Source of the DNA: Caldisericaceae bacterium
GTDB lineage: Bacteria; Caldisericota; Caldisericia; Caldisericales; Caldisericaceae
Reading direction: 5' to 3'
Length of the DNA: 52,890 nucleotides
Assembly: GCA_036574215.1 (NCBI GenBank)
Contig: JAINCR010000049.1
Coordinates: forward strand, 1-52,890
The notes under the pieces: generated by a model
Told to the model about the DNA's origin: nothing
Databases searched by the model: none
What the model saw: only the letters and a program-made list of their open reading frames with translations
Translations under genes and position numbers: made by a program
Shown here: piece after piece, positions 11,901 through 19,849 of the stretch
Numbering within the stretch: the first letter of the stretch is position 1
Layout: each line of letters opens with the position of its first letter

Positions 11901-13154
11901 AGCTTTATTACTGAATATAGAAGAAATAGTTATTTCTTCGGGTTTTCTAATTGAAATTGCTTCTTTTACACTTCTTTGGACTTTAAGAGCTCCCTTTTCG
12001 AATTCTTCCTTAACTAACTCACCAACTGTTTTTACACGTCTATTTGCAAGGCTATCGATATCATCTTCTTTCTCGATACCATCTCTTACTTTAAGTAGAT
12101 ACAGAATCATATTTACAAAGTCATCTTTTGTTAGTATGTGATCCTGGCTATTGGTATTAAACTTCCTGTTGATTTTATACCTTGAAATCGGATAGTATTC
12201 ATTGCGACGTTCATCCATAAGAATGTTATGCACGAGCTCTTCTGCAGCTTCAGAAGTAACCCTTTCTTTCGGATGGAATATTTTATAAATTTCAACCTTG
12301 GCTTCCTCTGAATTGGTAGTTTTATCCTTTTTAAGGGTTTGCTCAATCCAGTAATCATATCCCTCTACTTTAAATGTATATCTTTGAATATTATTTTCTC
12401 TTAATTTTTCAAAACTCTCTTCCGTAAGAACTGTCCCTTTTTTAAGGATTACCTTGTTAGAAACTACGATATCTTCAAGAAGTTTTTTCCCAAGCACCAA
12501 ATCGTAAGAGAAAGGAGAAGTTGTTAGAACCTCAACAGTCATCTCTCGATAGAAATGTTCAAGGATTTCTTCGTTATTCTTGAAACCAATTGCCTTCAAA
12601 ACAACTGTAATGGGGAGTTTTTTCATTCCTTTTTTCAAACGGATGTATATAACGTTATCTTTGCTAACCTTAACCTCCATCCAATTACCACGATCAGGAA
12701 TGATTGTTACTATATAATTTAAAAAGCCAGTTTCTGCGTCTTTCTCAGTTTGAAAGTAAATTCCAGGCGACCTAATTAACTGCTGGACCACTACCCTTTT
12801 CTTTCCGTTAATAATAAAAGTCCCATCAGAAAGCATTTTTGGAATATCAGCTATATAAGCCTCTTGCTCTTTCATTTCTCCAGTGTTCTTATAGATAAGT
12901 CTGAATTTAGCTTTAATTGGAACATCGTTTGTAACACCAACTCTAATACAATCCTCTGGAGTCCTAATAGGCTCTCCTACATAATGCTCGACAAATTCAA
13001 CTCTAATATTCTTGGTATCAATAGGAAAAACCTTTTTTAAAACATCAGAAATTCCGTTCTTTAGAAAATCATCATATGATTTTAACTGCACTTGTAACAA
13101 GTTTGGCAAAGGTACTTTTACTTTCGTTGTGCTTAAATCAAAAATTTTATCCAT
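8979..13154 (-). CDS. rpoB: DNA-directed RNA polymerase subunit beta
   Basis: A 1391-aa beta subunit. The rifampicin pocket spans about 427-490 ([17 protein letters not shown] through [14 protein letters not shown]), and the C-terminal half carries [12 protein letters not shown] and [20 protein letters not shown]. Within the pocket, Glu437 replaces E. coli Asp516 and Thr452 replaces Ser531, while His447 (526) is kept. ATG at 13154 follows a full AAGGAGGT (13158-13165) and the promoter at 13186-13213. The gene upstream is moaC rather than rplL, so the usual rplKAJL-rpoBC linkage is broken on the 5' side. Confidence 0.98.
   Translation of the reverse strand: [1391 protein letters not shown]
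8982..8989 (-). promoter_or_regulatory. Shine-Dalgarno that sets the EF-G-2 start
   Basis: GGGAGGAG on the minus strand lies inside the last rpoB codons and stop region, a few bases before ATG 8977. The upstream in-frame TTG at 9004 has no comparable site, which favours the 674-aa protein. Confidence 0.75.
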
Positions 13155-13185
13155 CGTACCTCCTTAAGTAAATACGCAATTTTCT

Positions 13186-13213
13186 ATTATATCAAAAAAA
13201 ATTAAAAAGTCAA
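13186..13213 (-). promoter_or_regulatory. Sigma-70-type promoter of rpoB
   Basis: On the minus strand, TTGACT (13208-13213) and TATAAT (13186-13191) are separated by 16 nt, immediately after the moaC stop. The predicted start is near 13179, about 25 nt before the rpoB ATG. No terminator hairpin is seen between moaC and this promoter. Confidence 0.83.
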
Positions 13214-13214
13214 A

Positions 13215-13685
13215 TTATACATTTCTAATAAATCTTTTAGATTTTCCCCCAGTTTTTTCTAAAAGATATATGTCTTCTATTGTAATTGATTTATCTATTC
13301 CCTTGCACATATCGTAAACCGTAAGAGAAGCAATACTAACCGCAACTAAAGCTTCCATTTCAGCCCCAGTTTTACCGATAAGAGAAACAAAACTCTCAAT
13401 TTCAATAGAGGAAGGATCGTCAACTAAAGAAAAGTTGATATCGACATAGGTAAGATTCAACGGATGGCACATTGGAATAATTTCCCAAGTTTTTTTTGCA
13501 GCACTAATTCCAGCAACTTTTGCAACTGTAAGCACCTCTCCTTTTTCTATTTCCCCTCCTTTAATCTTTTCTAAAGTGTCTTTAGATAATAAGACCCTTG
13601 CAAAGGCTCTTGCTGTTCTTAAAGTATCGCCCTTATTGGATACATCAATCATATGCGCTTTACCATCGGTATCAAAATGACTCAT
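13215..13685 (-). CDS. moaC: Cyclic pyranopterin monophosphate synthase MoaC
   Basis: A 156-aa protein matching MoaC over its full length. It contains PMCHPL at 71-76, IGKTGAEMEAL at 103-113 and YDMCKGIDK at 124-132, which include the catalytic Lys and Asp residues of the family. It converts the MoaA product to cPMP in molybdenum/tungsten cofactor synthesis. It starts 2 nt after the moaA stop and is the last gene of the long block before the rpoB promoter. Only moaA and moaC of the cofactor pathway are in this window, so moaB, moaD, moaE and moeA must be elsewhere. Confidence 0.97.
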   Translation of the reverse strand: MSHFDTDGKAHMIDVSNKGDTLRTARAFARVLLSKDTLEKIKGGEIEKGEVLTVAKVAGISAAKKTWEIIPMCHPLNLTYVDINFSLVDDPSSIEIESFVSLIGKTGAEMEALVAVSIASLTVYDMCKGIDKSITIEDIYLLEKTGGKSKRFIRNV

Positions 13686-13687
13686 CG

Positions 13688-14647
13688 TTACCCCCCTAAT
13701 TCTTGCATATTTTCTATAAATTCTTTTGTTCCTACCTTTATTTCTCCATGAGCAAGTTGTTTTATGTTAATAGATTTCATGATAAGGTCTTTAAGTAATT
13801 TCTCATCCCTATGTAAAACTGCATCCTTAATAGAAACATACTCAGAAGAAAAAAGACACGGGAAGATTTTAAATGTCGAAGTAAGTCGAAGCCTATTACA
13901 ATTATTACAAAAATGCTGACTGACAGAGGTTATAAAACCGATTAAACCTTTAAAGCCAATAATTTTATAGTATCTTGCAACCTCATGCCATGGAGTTGGA
14001 TGTTTCTCAAGTTTATATTTACTTTCAATTATCTTAATTGCATCTCTATAGCTTAAGAAATACTCATCAAAAAAAGAATTCCCTTTAACAGGCATAAGTT
14101 CTATAAATCTAACTATTAAGTCTTTATCTTTAGTCATTTCTACTAAAGGCAAAATATCGCTTTCATTAATTCCCCTCAAAAGAACTGTATTTATTTTTAC
14201 AGGATTGAATCCCACTGAAATTGCTTCTGAAAGCCCTTTGTACACATCATCAAATTTATCAAGACTTGTTATGCTTAAGAACGTTGACCTATCCAAAGAA
14301 TCAAGACTAATATTTATTCTATCAAGACCAGCGTCTTTTAAATCTTTTGCAATTTGGTAGAGTCTATAACCATTTGTAGTCATAACTATCTCATCAAATT
14401 TGGCTTGTTTTACAACTCTTACGATATCAACAATATCATTTCTTACAAGTGGCTCTCCACCAGTAATACGAATCTTTCTAAAGCCAAGAGAAGAGAACAC
14501 ATTCACTATAAAAGCAATATCATCTAAAGATGGTTCGGAAGATACGTTGTTATTATAGGAATGGCAATAAACGCAGTTAAAATTACAGCGCTGTGTAACG
14601 GAAAATCTTAGATACGTTATCTCTCTTCCAAAATTGTCTTTAAGCAC
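13688..14647 (-). CDS. moaA: GTP 3',8-cyclase MoaA (radical SAM)
   Basis: A 319-aa radical SAM enzyme. The N-terminal cluster motif is Cys21-x3-Cys25-x2-Cys28 (CNFNCVYC), and the C-terminal [4Fe-4S] ligands are Cys247, 250 and 264 (FCNNCNRLRL...PC). The protein ends in Gly-Gly, a feature of MoaA. It performs the first step of molybdopterin synthesis, GTP to 3',8-cyclo-dihydro-GTP, with MoaC next in both pathway and operon. The start is GTG, and it overlaps the upstream PHP gene by 8 nt (GTGCTTAA), implying translational coupling. Confidence 0.97.
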   Translation of the reverse strand: MLKDNFGREITYLRFSVTQRCNFNCVYCHSYNNNVSSEPSLDDIAFIVNVFSSLGFRKIRITGGEPLVRNDIVDIVRVVKQAKFDEIVMTTNGYRLYQIAKDLKDAGLDRINISLDSLDRSTFLSITSLDKFDDVYKGLSEAISVGFNPVKINTVLLRGINESDILPLVEMTKDKDLIVRFIELMPVKGNSFFDEYFLSYRDAIKIIESKYKLEKHPTPWHEVARYYKIIGFKGLIGFITSVSQHFCNNCNRLRLTSTFKIFPCLFSSEYVSIKDAVLHRDEKLLKDLIMKSINIKQLAHGEIKVGTKEFIENMQELGG

Positions 14648-15806
14648 TTAAAAGCCCCCAACTTCCATAAACACCATCATATCCATAATCAAAAGTCAAC
14701 TTCTTATCTTTTATATTCTTAACAATTGTAATTAAATCATTGGATAAAAAATCATAAGAGCCAAAATCTCTATTAAAAAAGAAAAAATTGTATTCGCTAT
14801 TAAAGTTTTCAAGGATTTTATCATAGATGTAATTTACCATGCTTTTATTGAATAGGAGAGGAAGTATTTCTTTTAGTGGAACAAAAAAATAGAATTTCTG
14901 TATTAGAGGATTTTTATTAAGATTACTTTCATCTTGAGATAATTCAAAAATCCTATGTAAAACGCCTTTAGTTAAAGGCTTCCCACAGATTGGGCAGTTT
15001 GCTAAAGAAAAATCATTTGTTTTAAACTTACATTGTCTATGTCCATCTAAATAGTATTTACCGATTTCAGAAAACTCTTCTATAGTAAAGATTGCACTTT
15101 TATTCTTAAGATTTAAAAATAGCTCATCATAAGTTTTTGAAAAAGGAACCCCAATACCTTCCCGCCCAATGTTCTTCAAAGAATGAGCGTCGGAATTTGA
15201 TAAAGCAACAAAACTTCTCAAATGTTTGACCTTAAAAATCATGGATGGATCAGCACTTAAGCCTGTTTCAACAAAAATTATCTGGGAAACATCTTTATCA
15301 AAAACTTCGTTAACATTATTTAAATTATTGTTTGCTCCAAGAATCCCATAGTAAGGAGTAAAAATGTGTGCAAGTATAATGTGGACGCCTCCTATTTCTT
15401 CCACAATACGAAGAAAGTCTTTTGGGCGGATACTAATATTTGGACGAGCAATACTATCAAAATTAGCGTATCTATCAAATGCCCTTTTAAATTCATCTTC
15501 TTTTTTAAAATCATAAAAAGAAAGGACTGCATGAAATTTTTTAATAGATGAAAACATCTCAAAGATAATATTAACTTCGGCAGTTAAAACAAACCGCAAA
15601 TTATTAAAATAGTAGAAGCCGTTTTCAAATTCCATGTTTTTTTCTACTTCTTTTCTCCATTCAGGAAAGAGGATATCCCCTGTTCCAATAATAGTCACGC
15701 CTCTTTTTTTAGCGAAGTTTGCTATATTCTCTAACCCCATACTTTTACTTGAGGGAATACTAAACTTAGAGTGAATGTGTAGATCAACGAAATCTACTTT
15801 TTGCAT
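14640..15806 (-). CDS. PHP-domain protein, endonuclease Q-like
   Basis: A 388-aa protein with the PHP metal-site motifs DLHIHSKFS (8-16), GTGDI (41-45), HIILAHIFTP (142-151) and SNSDAHS (203-209). Towards the C terminus is a zinc-binding segment with Cys259, Cys271 and Cys274 followed by KGVLHRIFEL. This arrangement matches the EndoQ family, which nicks DNA 5' of deaminated bases and abasic sites, a plausible need in a thermophile. It overlaps the upstream GT2 gene by 13 nt and moaA by 8 nt. The call is to family; activity is inferred, and other PHP phosphoesterases cannot be excluded. Confidence 0.75.
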   Translation of the reverse strand: MQKVDFVDLHIHSKFSIPSSKSMGLENIANFAKKRGVTIIGTGDILFPEWRKEVEKNMEFENGFYYFNNLRFVLTAEVNIIFEMFSSIKKFHAVLSFYDFKKEDEFKRAFDRYANFDSIARPNISIRPKDFLRIVEEIGGVHIILAHIFTPYYGILGANNNLNNVNEVFDKDVSQIIFVETGLSADPSMIFKVKHLRSFVALSNSDAHSLKNIGREGIGVPFSKTYDELFLNLKNKSAIFTIEEFSEIGKYYLDGHRQCKFKTNDFSLANCPICGKPLTKGVLHRIFELSQDESNLNKNPLIQKFYFFVPLKEILPLLFNKSMVNYIYDKILENFNSEYNFFFFNRDFGSYDFLSNDLITIVKNIKDKKLTFDYGYDGVYGSWGLLSA

Positions 15807-16465
15807 CTATAAAATGACAGCCTCAAAGACACAATTAAAAACTTGATGGGGTCTATTAGTTGGTTAATCTTGCTTTTTGCCTTTTCAGCATAAATAGTCT
15901 TTATAGGGACAAAACCAATTCTAAAAGAGCATCTTGCAGCTTTAACTAACATTTCTGTATCAAGTTGGTATCTTTTAGTCTCAAAAGTCATTTTTTTAAC
16001 TACATCAGTTTTTAAAACTCTATATCCAGACTGACTATCAAGGATCTTTACTCCGGTGATTACACTTAAGAGAAAAGAAGAAAAACTATTTGCAAATACG
16101 CGTAATAAAGGCATTTCTTTCAGGTTGAATCTTCTTGCCCCAACAACAATATCGTATCCCTCGTCTAACTTTTTAAGTAGTTTTGGAATCTCATCTGGAT
16201 CATGCTGACCGTCTCCATCGATGAGAACGATCCTATCAAAACTATTTTCAATTGCATACTTAAAACCAATCTTTAAGCAATCTGCCTTACCCAGGTTATG
16301 AGCGTTTCTAATTACGTAAGCTCCGCTCATTTTAGCAATTTCTTTTGTATTATCTACCGAGGCATCATCAATTACAAGCACGAAATCTGCATACTTTTTA
16401 GTTTTTAAAACTACTTCACCAATATTTATCGCTTCGTCTTTAGCTGGGATTATAGCAATTAGCAT
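15794..16465 (-). CDS. Glycosyltransferase family 2 (dolichyl-phosphate sugar synthase-like)
   Basis: A 223-aa cytoplasmic GT-A enzyme. It has PAKDEAINIGEVV at 7-19, VIDDASVDNT at 31-40 and the metal-binding DGDGQHDP at 83-90, then VGARRF. There is no clear multi-span C-terminal region, so it resembles the short polyprenol-phosphate mannose/glucose synthase type. Its ATG overlaps the stop of the acyltransferase gene by 7 nt (ATGCTAA), linking it to a lipid-modifying enzyme. A glycolipid or lipid-linked sugar product is a reasonable inference, but the sugar and acceptor cannot be read from the sequence. Confidence 0.85.
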   Translation of the reverse strand: MLIAIIPAKDEAINIGEVVLKTKKYADFVLVIDDASVDNTKEIAKMSGAYVIRNAHNLGKADCLKIGFKYAIENSFDRIVLIDGDGQHDPDEIPKLLKKLDEGYDIVVGARRFNLKEMPLLRVFANSFSSFLLSVITGVKILDSQSGYRVLKTDVVKKMTFETKRYQLDTEMLVKAARCSFRIGFVPIKTIYAEKAKSKINQLIDPIKFLIVSLRLSFYRCKK

Positions 16466-17316
16466 TTGTACTCCGTAAGATAATCAAAAAAATGAAAAAA
16501 TTGGGTAGGATATTTTTTGACATAATCCTCAAGGACTTTAGCAAATTGTTTCACATAATCTTCTATAAATTCCTTTTCTACCAAATTAAAATCAAGTTTA
16601 AACACTTGAGAAAAATACACTTTATAACCACCTTTTTCCCTCACCAACATAGCAAAAATACTACGGGCTTTCGTCCTATATGATAAAACTGAAGCACCTT
16701 TGGGGAAGGTAACATTCCTTCCAAAAAACTGGACACAAATGCCATCTTTGTTAATATCTCTATCACTTACAATAGTTGCAACATCACCTACTTTAATGCC
16801 TTTGTATGCGCCGATGAAACCAGTTTGAAAAGGATGGACGATTACATTGTATCTTTCTCTAAAGCTTTTGTAAAACTTTTCCACTCCCTTTTCCTGTTGC
16901 GGCAAACCTATACCATGGGCTCTAAAGCCAAGTGAACCGACAAATGCTCCTGCAACCTCCCAATTACCAAGGTGTGCCGTGGGAACAACAACCCCTACAT
17001 TTTTGCCTTTCAACTTTTCCAAAGTTTCTTTAACTTGAGAAGCTGGAGTTAAAATTTTTATCTTATCTAAGCCTTTTTCTTCCAATATAAAGTAGTCTGC
17101 AATGTTCAATGCAAAATTTATATAAAATTCAATACCTAATAAGATTAATTTTATACCTTTTTCTCCTGTAAAAACTGCTAAATTTTTAAGGACATTTTTC
17201 CTCTTTCTATCAAATAAAAAAGACATAAAGCCCAAAAACCGAGCTGTTCCGTAAACAAAACCTTGAGGAAAATATCTTACAAATTTTATACCCAGATTGT
17301 ATAGTTGCGTTAGCAT
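16459..17316 (-). CDS. LpxL/HtrB-type lysophospholipid acyltransferase family protein
   Basis: A 285-aa protein of the lauroyl/mycolyl acyltransferase family. The catalytic H-x4-E/D motif is His115-LGNW-Glu120, followed by a YKSFRERYNV segment, SDRDI, and FPKGASVLSYRTKA as in LpxL/LpxM and PatA relatives. The N terminus has a hydrophobic, membrane-associating stretch. These enzymes acylate lipid A precursors in diderms or phosphatidylinositol mannosides in mycobacteria. With a GT2 gene directly downstream and no other LPS genes visible, the acceptor is more safely called an unidentified glycolipid. The start lies 1 nt after the Nudix gene's stop codon. Confidence 0.82.
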   Translation of the reverse strand: MLTQLYNLGIKFVRYFPQGFVYGTARFLGFMSFLFDRKRKNVLKNLAVFTGEKGIKLILLGIEFYINFALNIADYFILEEKGLDKIKILTPASQVKETLEKLKGKNVGVVVPTAHLGNWEVAGAFVGSLGFRAHGIGLPQQEKGVEKFYKSFRERYNVIVHPFQTGFIGAYKGIKVGDVATIVSDRDINKDGICVQFFGRNVTFPKGASVLSYRTKARSIFAMLVREKGGYKVYFSQVFKLDFNLVEKEFIEDYVKQFAKVLEDYVKKYPTQFFHFFDYLTEYKC

Positions 17317-17317
17317 G

Positions 17318-17839
17318 TTATTTTAGCATTAACTTCATATATAAAAGCCCTATGATAGTTTTACCATCAATTATAGTTCCATTATCAAGATAGCTAAGCG
17401 CATCGTCTATGGGAACAAAAAGAGTATTAACCTCCTCTCCTGCATCTAAATTAACAATGCCATGGGAAAATTCAGTTGCTAAAAACAGATACAATTTTTC
17501 ATCAACAAAACCAGGTGAAGGGTAAAACTCAAATAAAAACTTAAGATTTTTAGCAATTAGACCAGTTTCCTCTTCTAATTCTCTTTTTGCACAATCATAA
17601 GGGGTTTCGTTATTCTCGATTCTACCTGCTGGTAATTCTAAAATAAAATCCTCAACTGTGGGCCTAAACTGTTTTACAAATACCACTTTATTATCTACCA
17701 AAGGTAAAATAACCGAAGCATTGCCCCCGTAAGTTACAACTTCCCTATCCCAAAGACTTCCGTCGCTATTTTTGACAGTTTTTTTAATAAGAGAAAGTAG
17801 CCTTCCACTAAAGATGGTTTCTTTTTTAACAATTTCCAT
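17318..17839 (-). CDS. nudF: Nudix hydrolase, ADP-ribose pyrophosphatase-like
   Basis: A 173-aa protein with a complete Nudix box G-x5-E-x7-REUxEExGU at residues 72-94 (GRIENNE ... RELEEETGL). The flanking sequence VFVKQFRP ... ILELPAGRIE and the downstream FYPSPGFVDEKLYLF are typical of the ADP-ribose pyrophosphatase branch, which cleaves ADP-ribose to AMP and ribose 5-phosphate. It lies 8 nt after the V-ATPase D gene, apparently in the same transcript. Specificity for ADP-ribose over other sugar nucleotides is inferred from subfamily resemblance. Confidence 0.9.
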   Translation of the reverse strand: MEIVKKETIFSGRLLSLIKKTVKNSDGSLWDREVVTYGGNASVILPLVDNKVVFVKQFRPTVEDFILELPAGRIENNETPYDCAKRELEEETGLIAKNLKFLFEFYPSPGFVDEKLYLFLATEFSHGIVNLDAGEEVNTLFVPIDDALSYLDNGTIIDGKTIIGLLYMKLMLK

Positions 17840-17847
17840 AAATTATA

Positions 17848-18468
17848 TCAATGCTCTCTAATGATATCCTTTACTTTCAAAAGTCTTGCTATGTTTTCCC
17901 TATCAGCCTCTTCAAGTTTTTGTTCTATGTATGTGATTGTCTCTTCAAGATTAGGAATAATGACATATTCAAGGGCATTAACTCTTCTTCTTATTTTTGC
18001 TAACTCTAATGCAATGGAATAAATTTCCTGTTCAATTGAAGCAAGTTCCAACATATCTTTAATAAGGGGAAGTAGTTGAAGCATAGCTCTGTCAAGCAGA
18101 ACAGTTGTTAAAGAAAACGGATAGGATATGGGGTTGCCCTCTGTTTTAACATCAAACACTGGATACTTTACGTTCATTACACTTTTAATTTTATGGAACA
18201 ACGTAAGGCTAAAAGTCCCACCTTCAAAAAGAGCGATAAGGGTATCATCTTCAATGTCCTGAGTGCTATTTTCAAATTTCTTCAAAGCTCCAGAGAATTT
18301 TTCATCAAAATCTGCTCGTCTTACAACATAAGCCTTTGCAATATCAAGAAAATTACGCATCAACCCTTCAAGTTTATCTTTTAAAAGCTTATGTCCTCTT
18401 TTTGCAAGTTTGAGCCTCTCCTTTAGGCGAAGAAGCTCCATTCTCGTTGGATTAACATTGAGAAGCAT
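17848..18468 (-). CDS. ntpD: V-type ATPase subunit D (central stalk)
   Basis: A 206-aa coiled-coil protein. NPTRMELLRLKERLKLAKRG at 6-25 is the conserved N-terminal signature of V/A-ATPase subunit D, and the C-terminal helix has RRRVNALEYVIIPNLEETI. Subunit D is the rotor axle inside the A3B3 hexamer. It starts 1 nt after the ntpB stop and is the last V-ATPase gene of the cluster. The length is normal for the bacterial V-type family. Confidence 0.96.
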   Translation of the reverse strand: MLLNVNPTRMELLRLKERLKLAKRGHKLLKDKLEGLMRNFLDIAKAYVVRRADFDEKFSGALKKFENSTQDIEDDTLIALFEGGTFSLTLFHKIKSVMNVKYPVFDVKTEGNPISYPFSLTTVLLDRAMLQLLPLIKDMLELASIEQEIYSIALELAKIRRRVNALEYVIIPNLEETITYIEQKLEEADRENIARLLKVKDIIREH

Positions 18469-18469
18469 A

Positions 18470-19849
18470 CTAACTTACCTCTTTTTTAAGGTATTTCTCA
18501 ATAAACTCAGGTTTAACCCTCTTTAGTTCTTCTATCGGCAAAATTGAAAGTAGTTTCCAACCAAGGTCAAGAGTTTCCTCAATTGAACGATCCTCATTTA
18601 AGCCTTGCTGAACAAAACGCTTTTCAAACTCATCCGCAAATTTAACATGGAGTAAATCAGCTTCTGTAAGAGCACTTTCTCCTAAAACCGTAAGCAATTC
18701 TCTTGCTTCTCTTCCTCTTGCATAAGAGGCAAATAGTTGGTTTAAAACGGAGGAATGGTCTTCTCTTGTTTTTCCTTTTCCAATACCTTTATCTTTTAAT
18801 CTCGACAAACTTGGTAGGACGTCTATTGGAGGATATATCCCTTGCTGATAAAGACTTCTTGAAAGGAAAATCTGCCCCTCAGTAATATAACCCGTTAAAT
18901 CTGGTATAGGATGGGTCTTATCATCTTCTGGCATAGTTAAGACGGGAATCTGGGTAATCGAACCTTTTTTACCTTTTATTCTACCTGCCCTTTCATAAAT
19001 TGTTGCAAGGTCTGTGTACATGTATCCAGGGTACCCTCGTCTTCCAGGAACTTCCTTTCTTGCTGCAGATATTTCTCTAAGGGCTTCGCAATAGTTTGTC
19101 ATATCAGTCATTATTACAAGGACATGCATCCCAAGTTCAAAGGCAAGATACTCTGCTGCAGTTAATCCGAAACGAGGGGCTGCAATACGTTCAATAACGG
19201 GGCTATTTCCTAAATTAATAAACATAACAGACCTTTCAAGTGCTCCTGATTCTGTAAAACTATTGATAAAGTAATTCGCCTCTTCAAATGAGATACCCAT
19301 CGCTACAAAAACAACGGCAAATTTTTCTTCTTTACCTAAAACTTTAGCCTGCCTTGCAATTTGGGCAGCAAGCTCAGCATGGGGTAAACCAGAACCAGAA
19401 AAGATAGGCAATTTTTGACCTCTAACAAGGGTGTTAAGTCCATCAATTGCAGAAATTCCTGTTTGAATAAATTCTGATGGATAATCTCTTGAATAAGGGT
19501 TAATAGGAGCACCATTTATATCTATTTTCTTCTCAGGAATGATAGGGGGTGCACCATCTATAGGCCTTCCGGAACCATCAAATATTCTTCCAAGAATTTG
19601 AGGGGAAACACTCAATTCAACACCGTGCCCTAAAAACTTAACCTTTACTTCACCAAGGCTTAACCCAGAAGTTCCTTCAAACACCTGAATTAAAGCCATA
19701 TTTCCGTTAACTTCGAGGACTTGTCCTCTTTTGATAGCTCCATCTGGAGTTTTAATTTCGACAATTTCGTTGTAAGTTGCCTTTTCAATATTGTCAACAA
19801 GGAGTAGAGGCCCAGATATTTCCTTTGCAGTTGTGTATTCCTTAGACAT
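18470..19849 (-). CDS. ntpB: V-type ATPase subunit B
   Basis: Non-catalytic nucleotide-site subunit, 459 aa from ATG 19849. It has [17 protein letters not shown] in place of a canonical P-loop, as expected for B subunits, then AAEYLAFE and the conserved [16 protein letters not shown] 19849 is preferred because GAGGTGG precedes it and it forms the 8-nt overlap ATGTCTAA with ntpA. An in-frame GTG at 19861 would add only four residues. It forms the A3B3 head with NtpA. Confidence 0.97.
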   Translation of the reverse strand: MSKEYTTAKEISGPLLLVDNIEKATYNEIVEIKTPDGAIKRGQVLEVNGNMALIQVFEGTSGLSLGEVKVKFLGHGVELSVSPQILGRIFDGSGRPIDGAPPIIPEKKIDINGAPINPYSRDYPSEFIQTGISAIDGLNTLVRGQKLPIFSGSGLPHAELAAQIARQAKVLGKEEKFAVVFVAMGISFEEANYFINSFTESGALERSVMFINLGNSPVIERIAAPRFGLTAAEYLAFELGMHVLVIMTDMTNYCEALREISAARKEVPGRRGYPGYMYTDLATIYERAGRIKGKKGSITQIPVLTMPEDDKTHPIPDLTGYITEGQIFLSRSLYQQGIYPPIDVLPSLSRLKDKGIGKGKTREDHSSVLNQLFASYARGREARELLTVLGESALTEADLLHVKFADEFEKRFVQQGLNEDRSIEETLDLGWKLLSILPIEELKRVKPEFIEKYLKKEVS

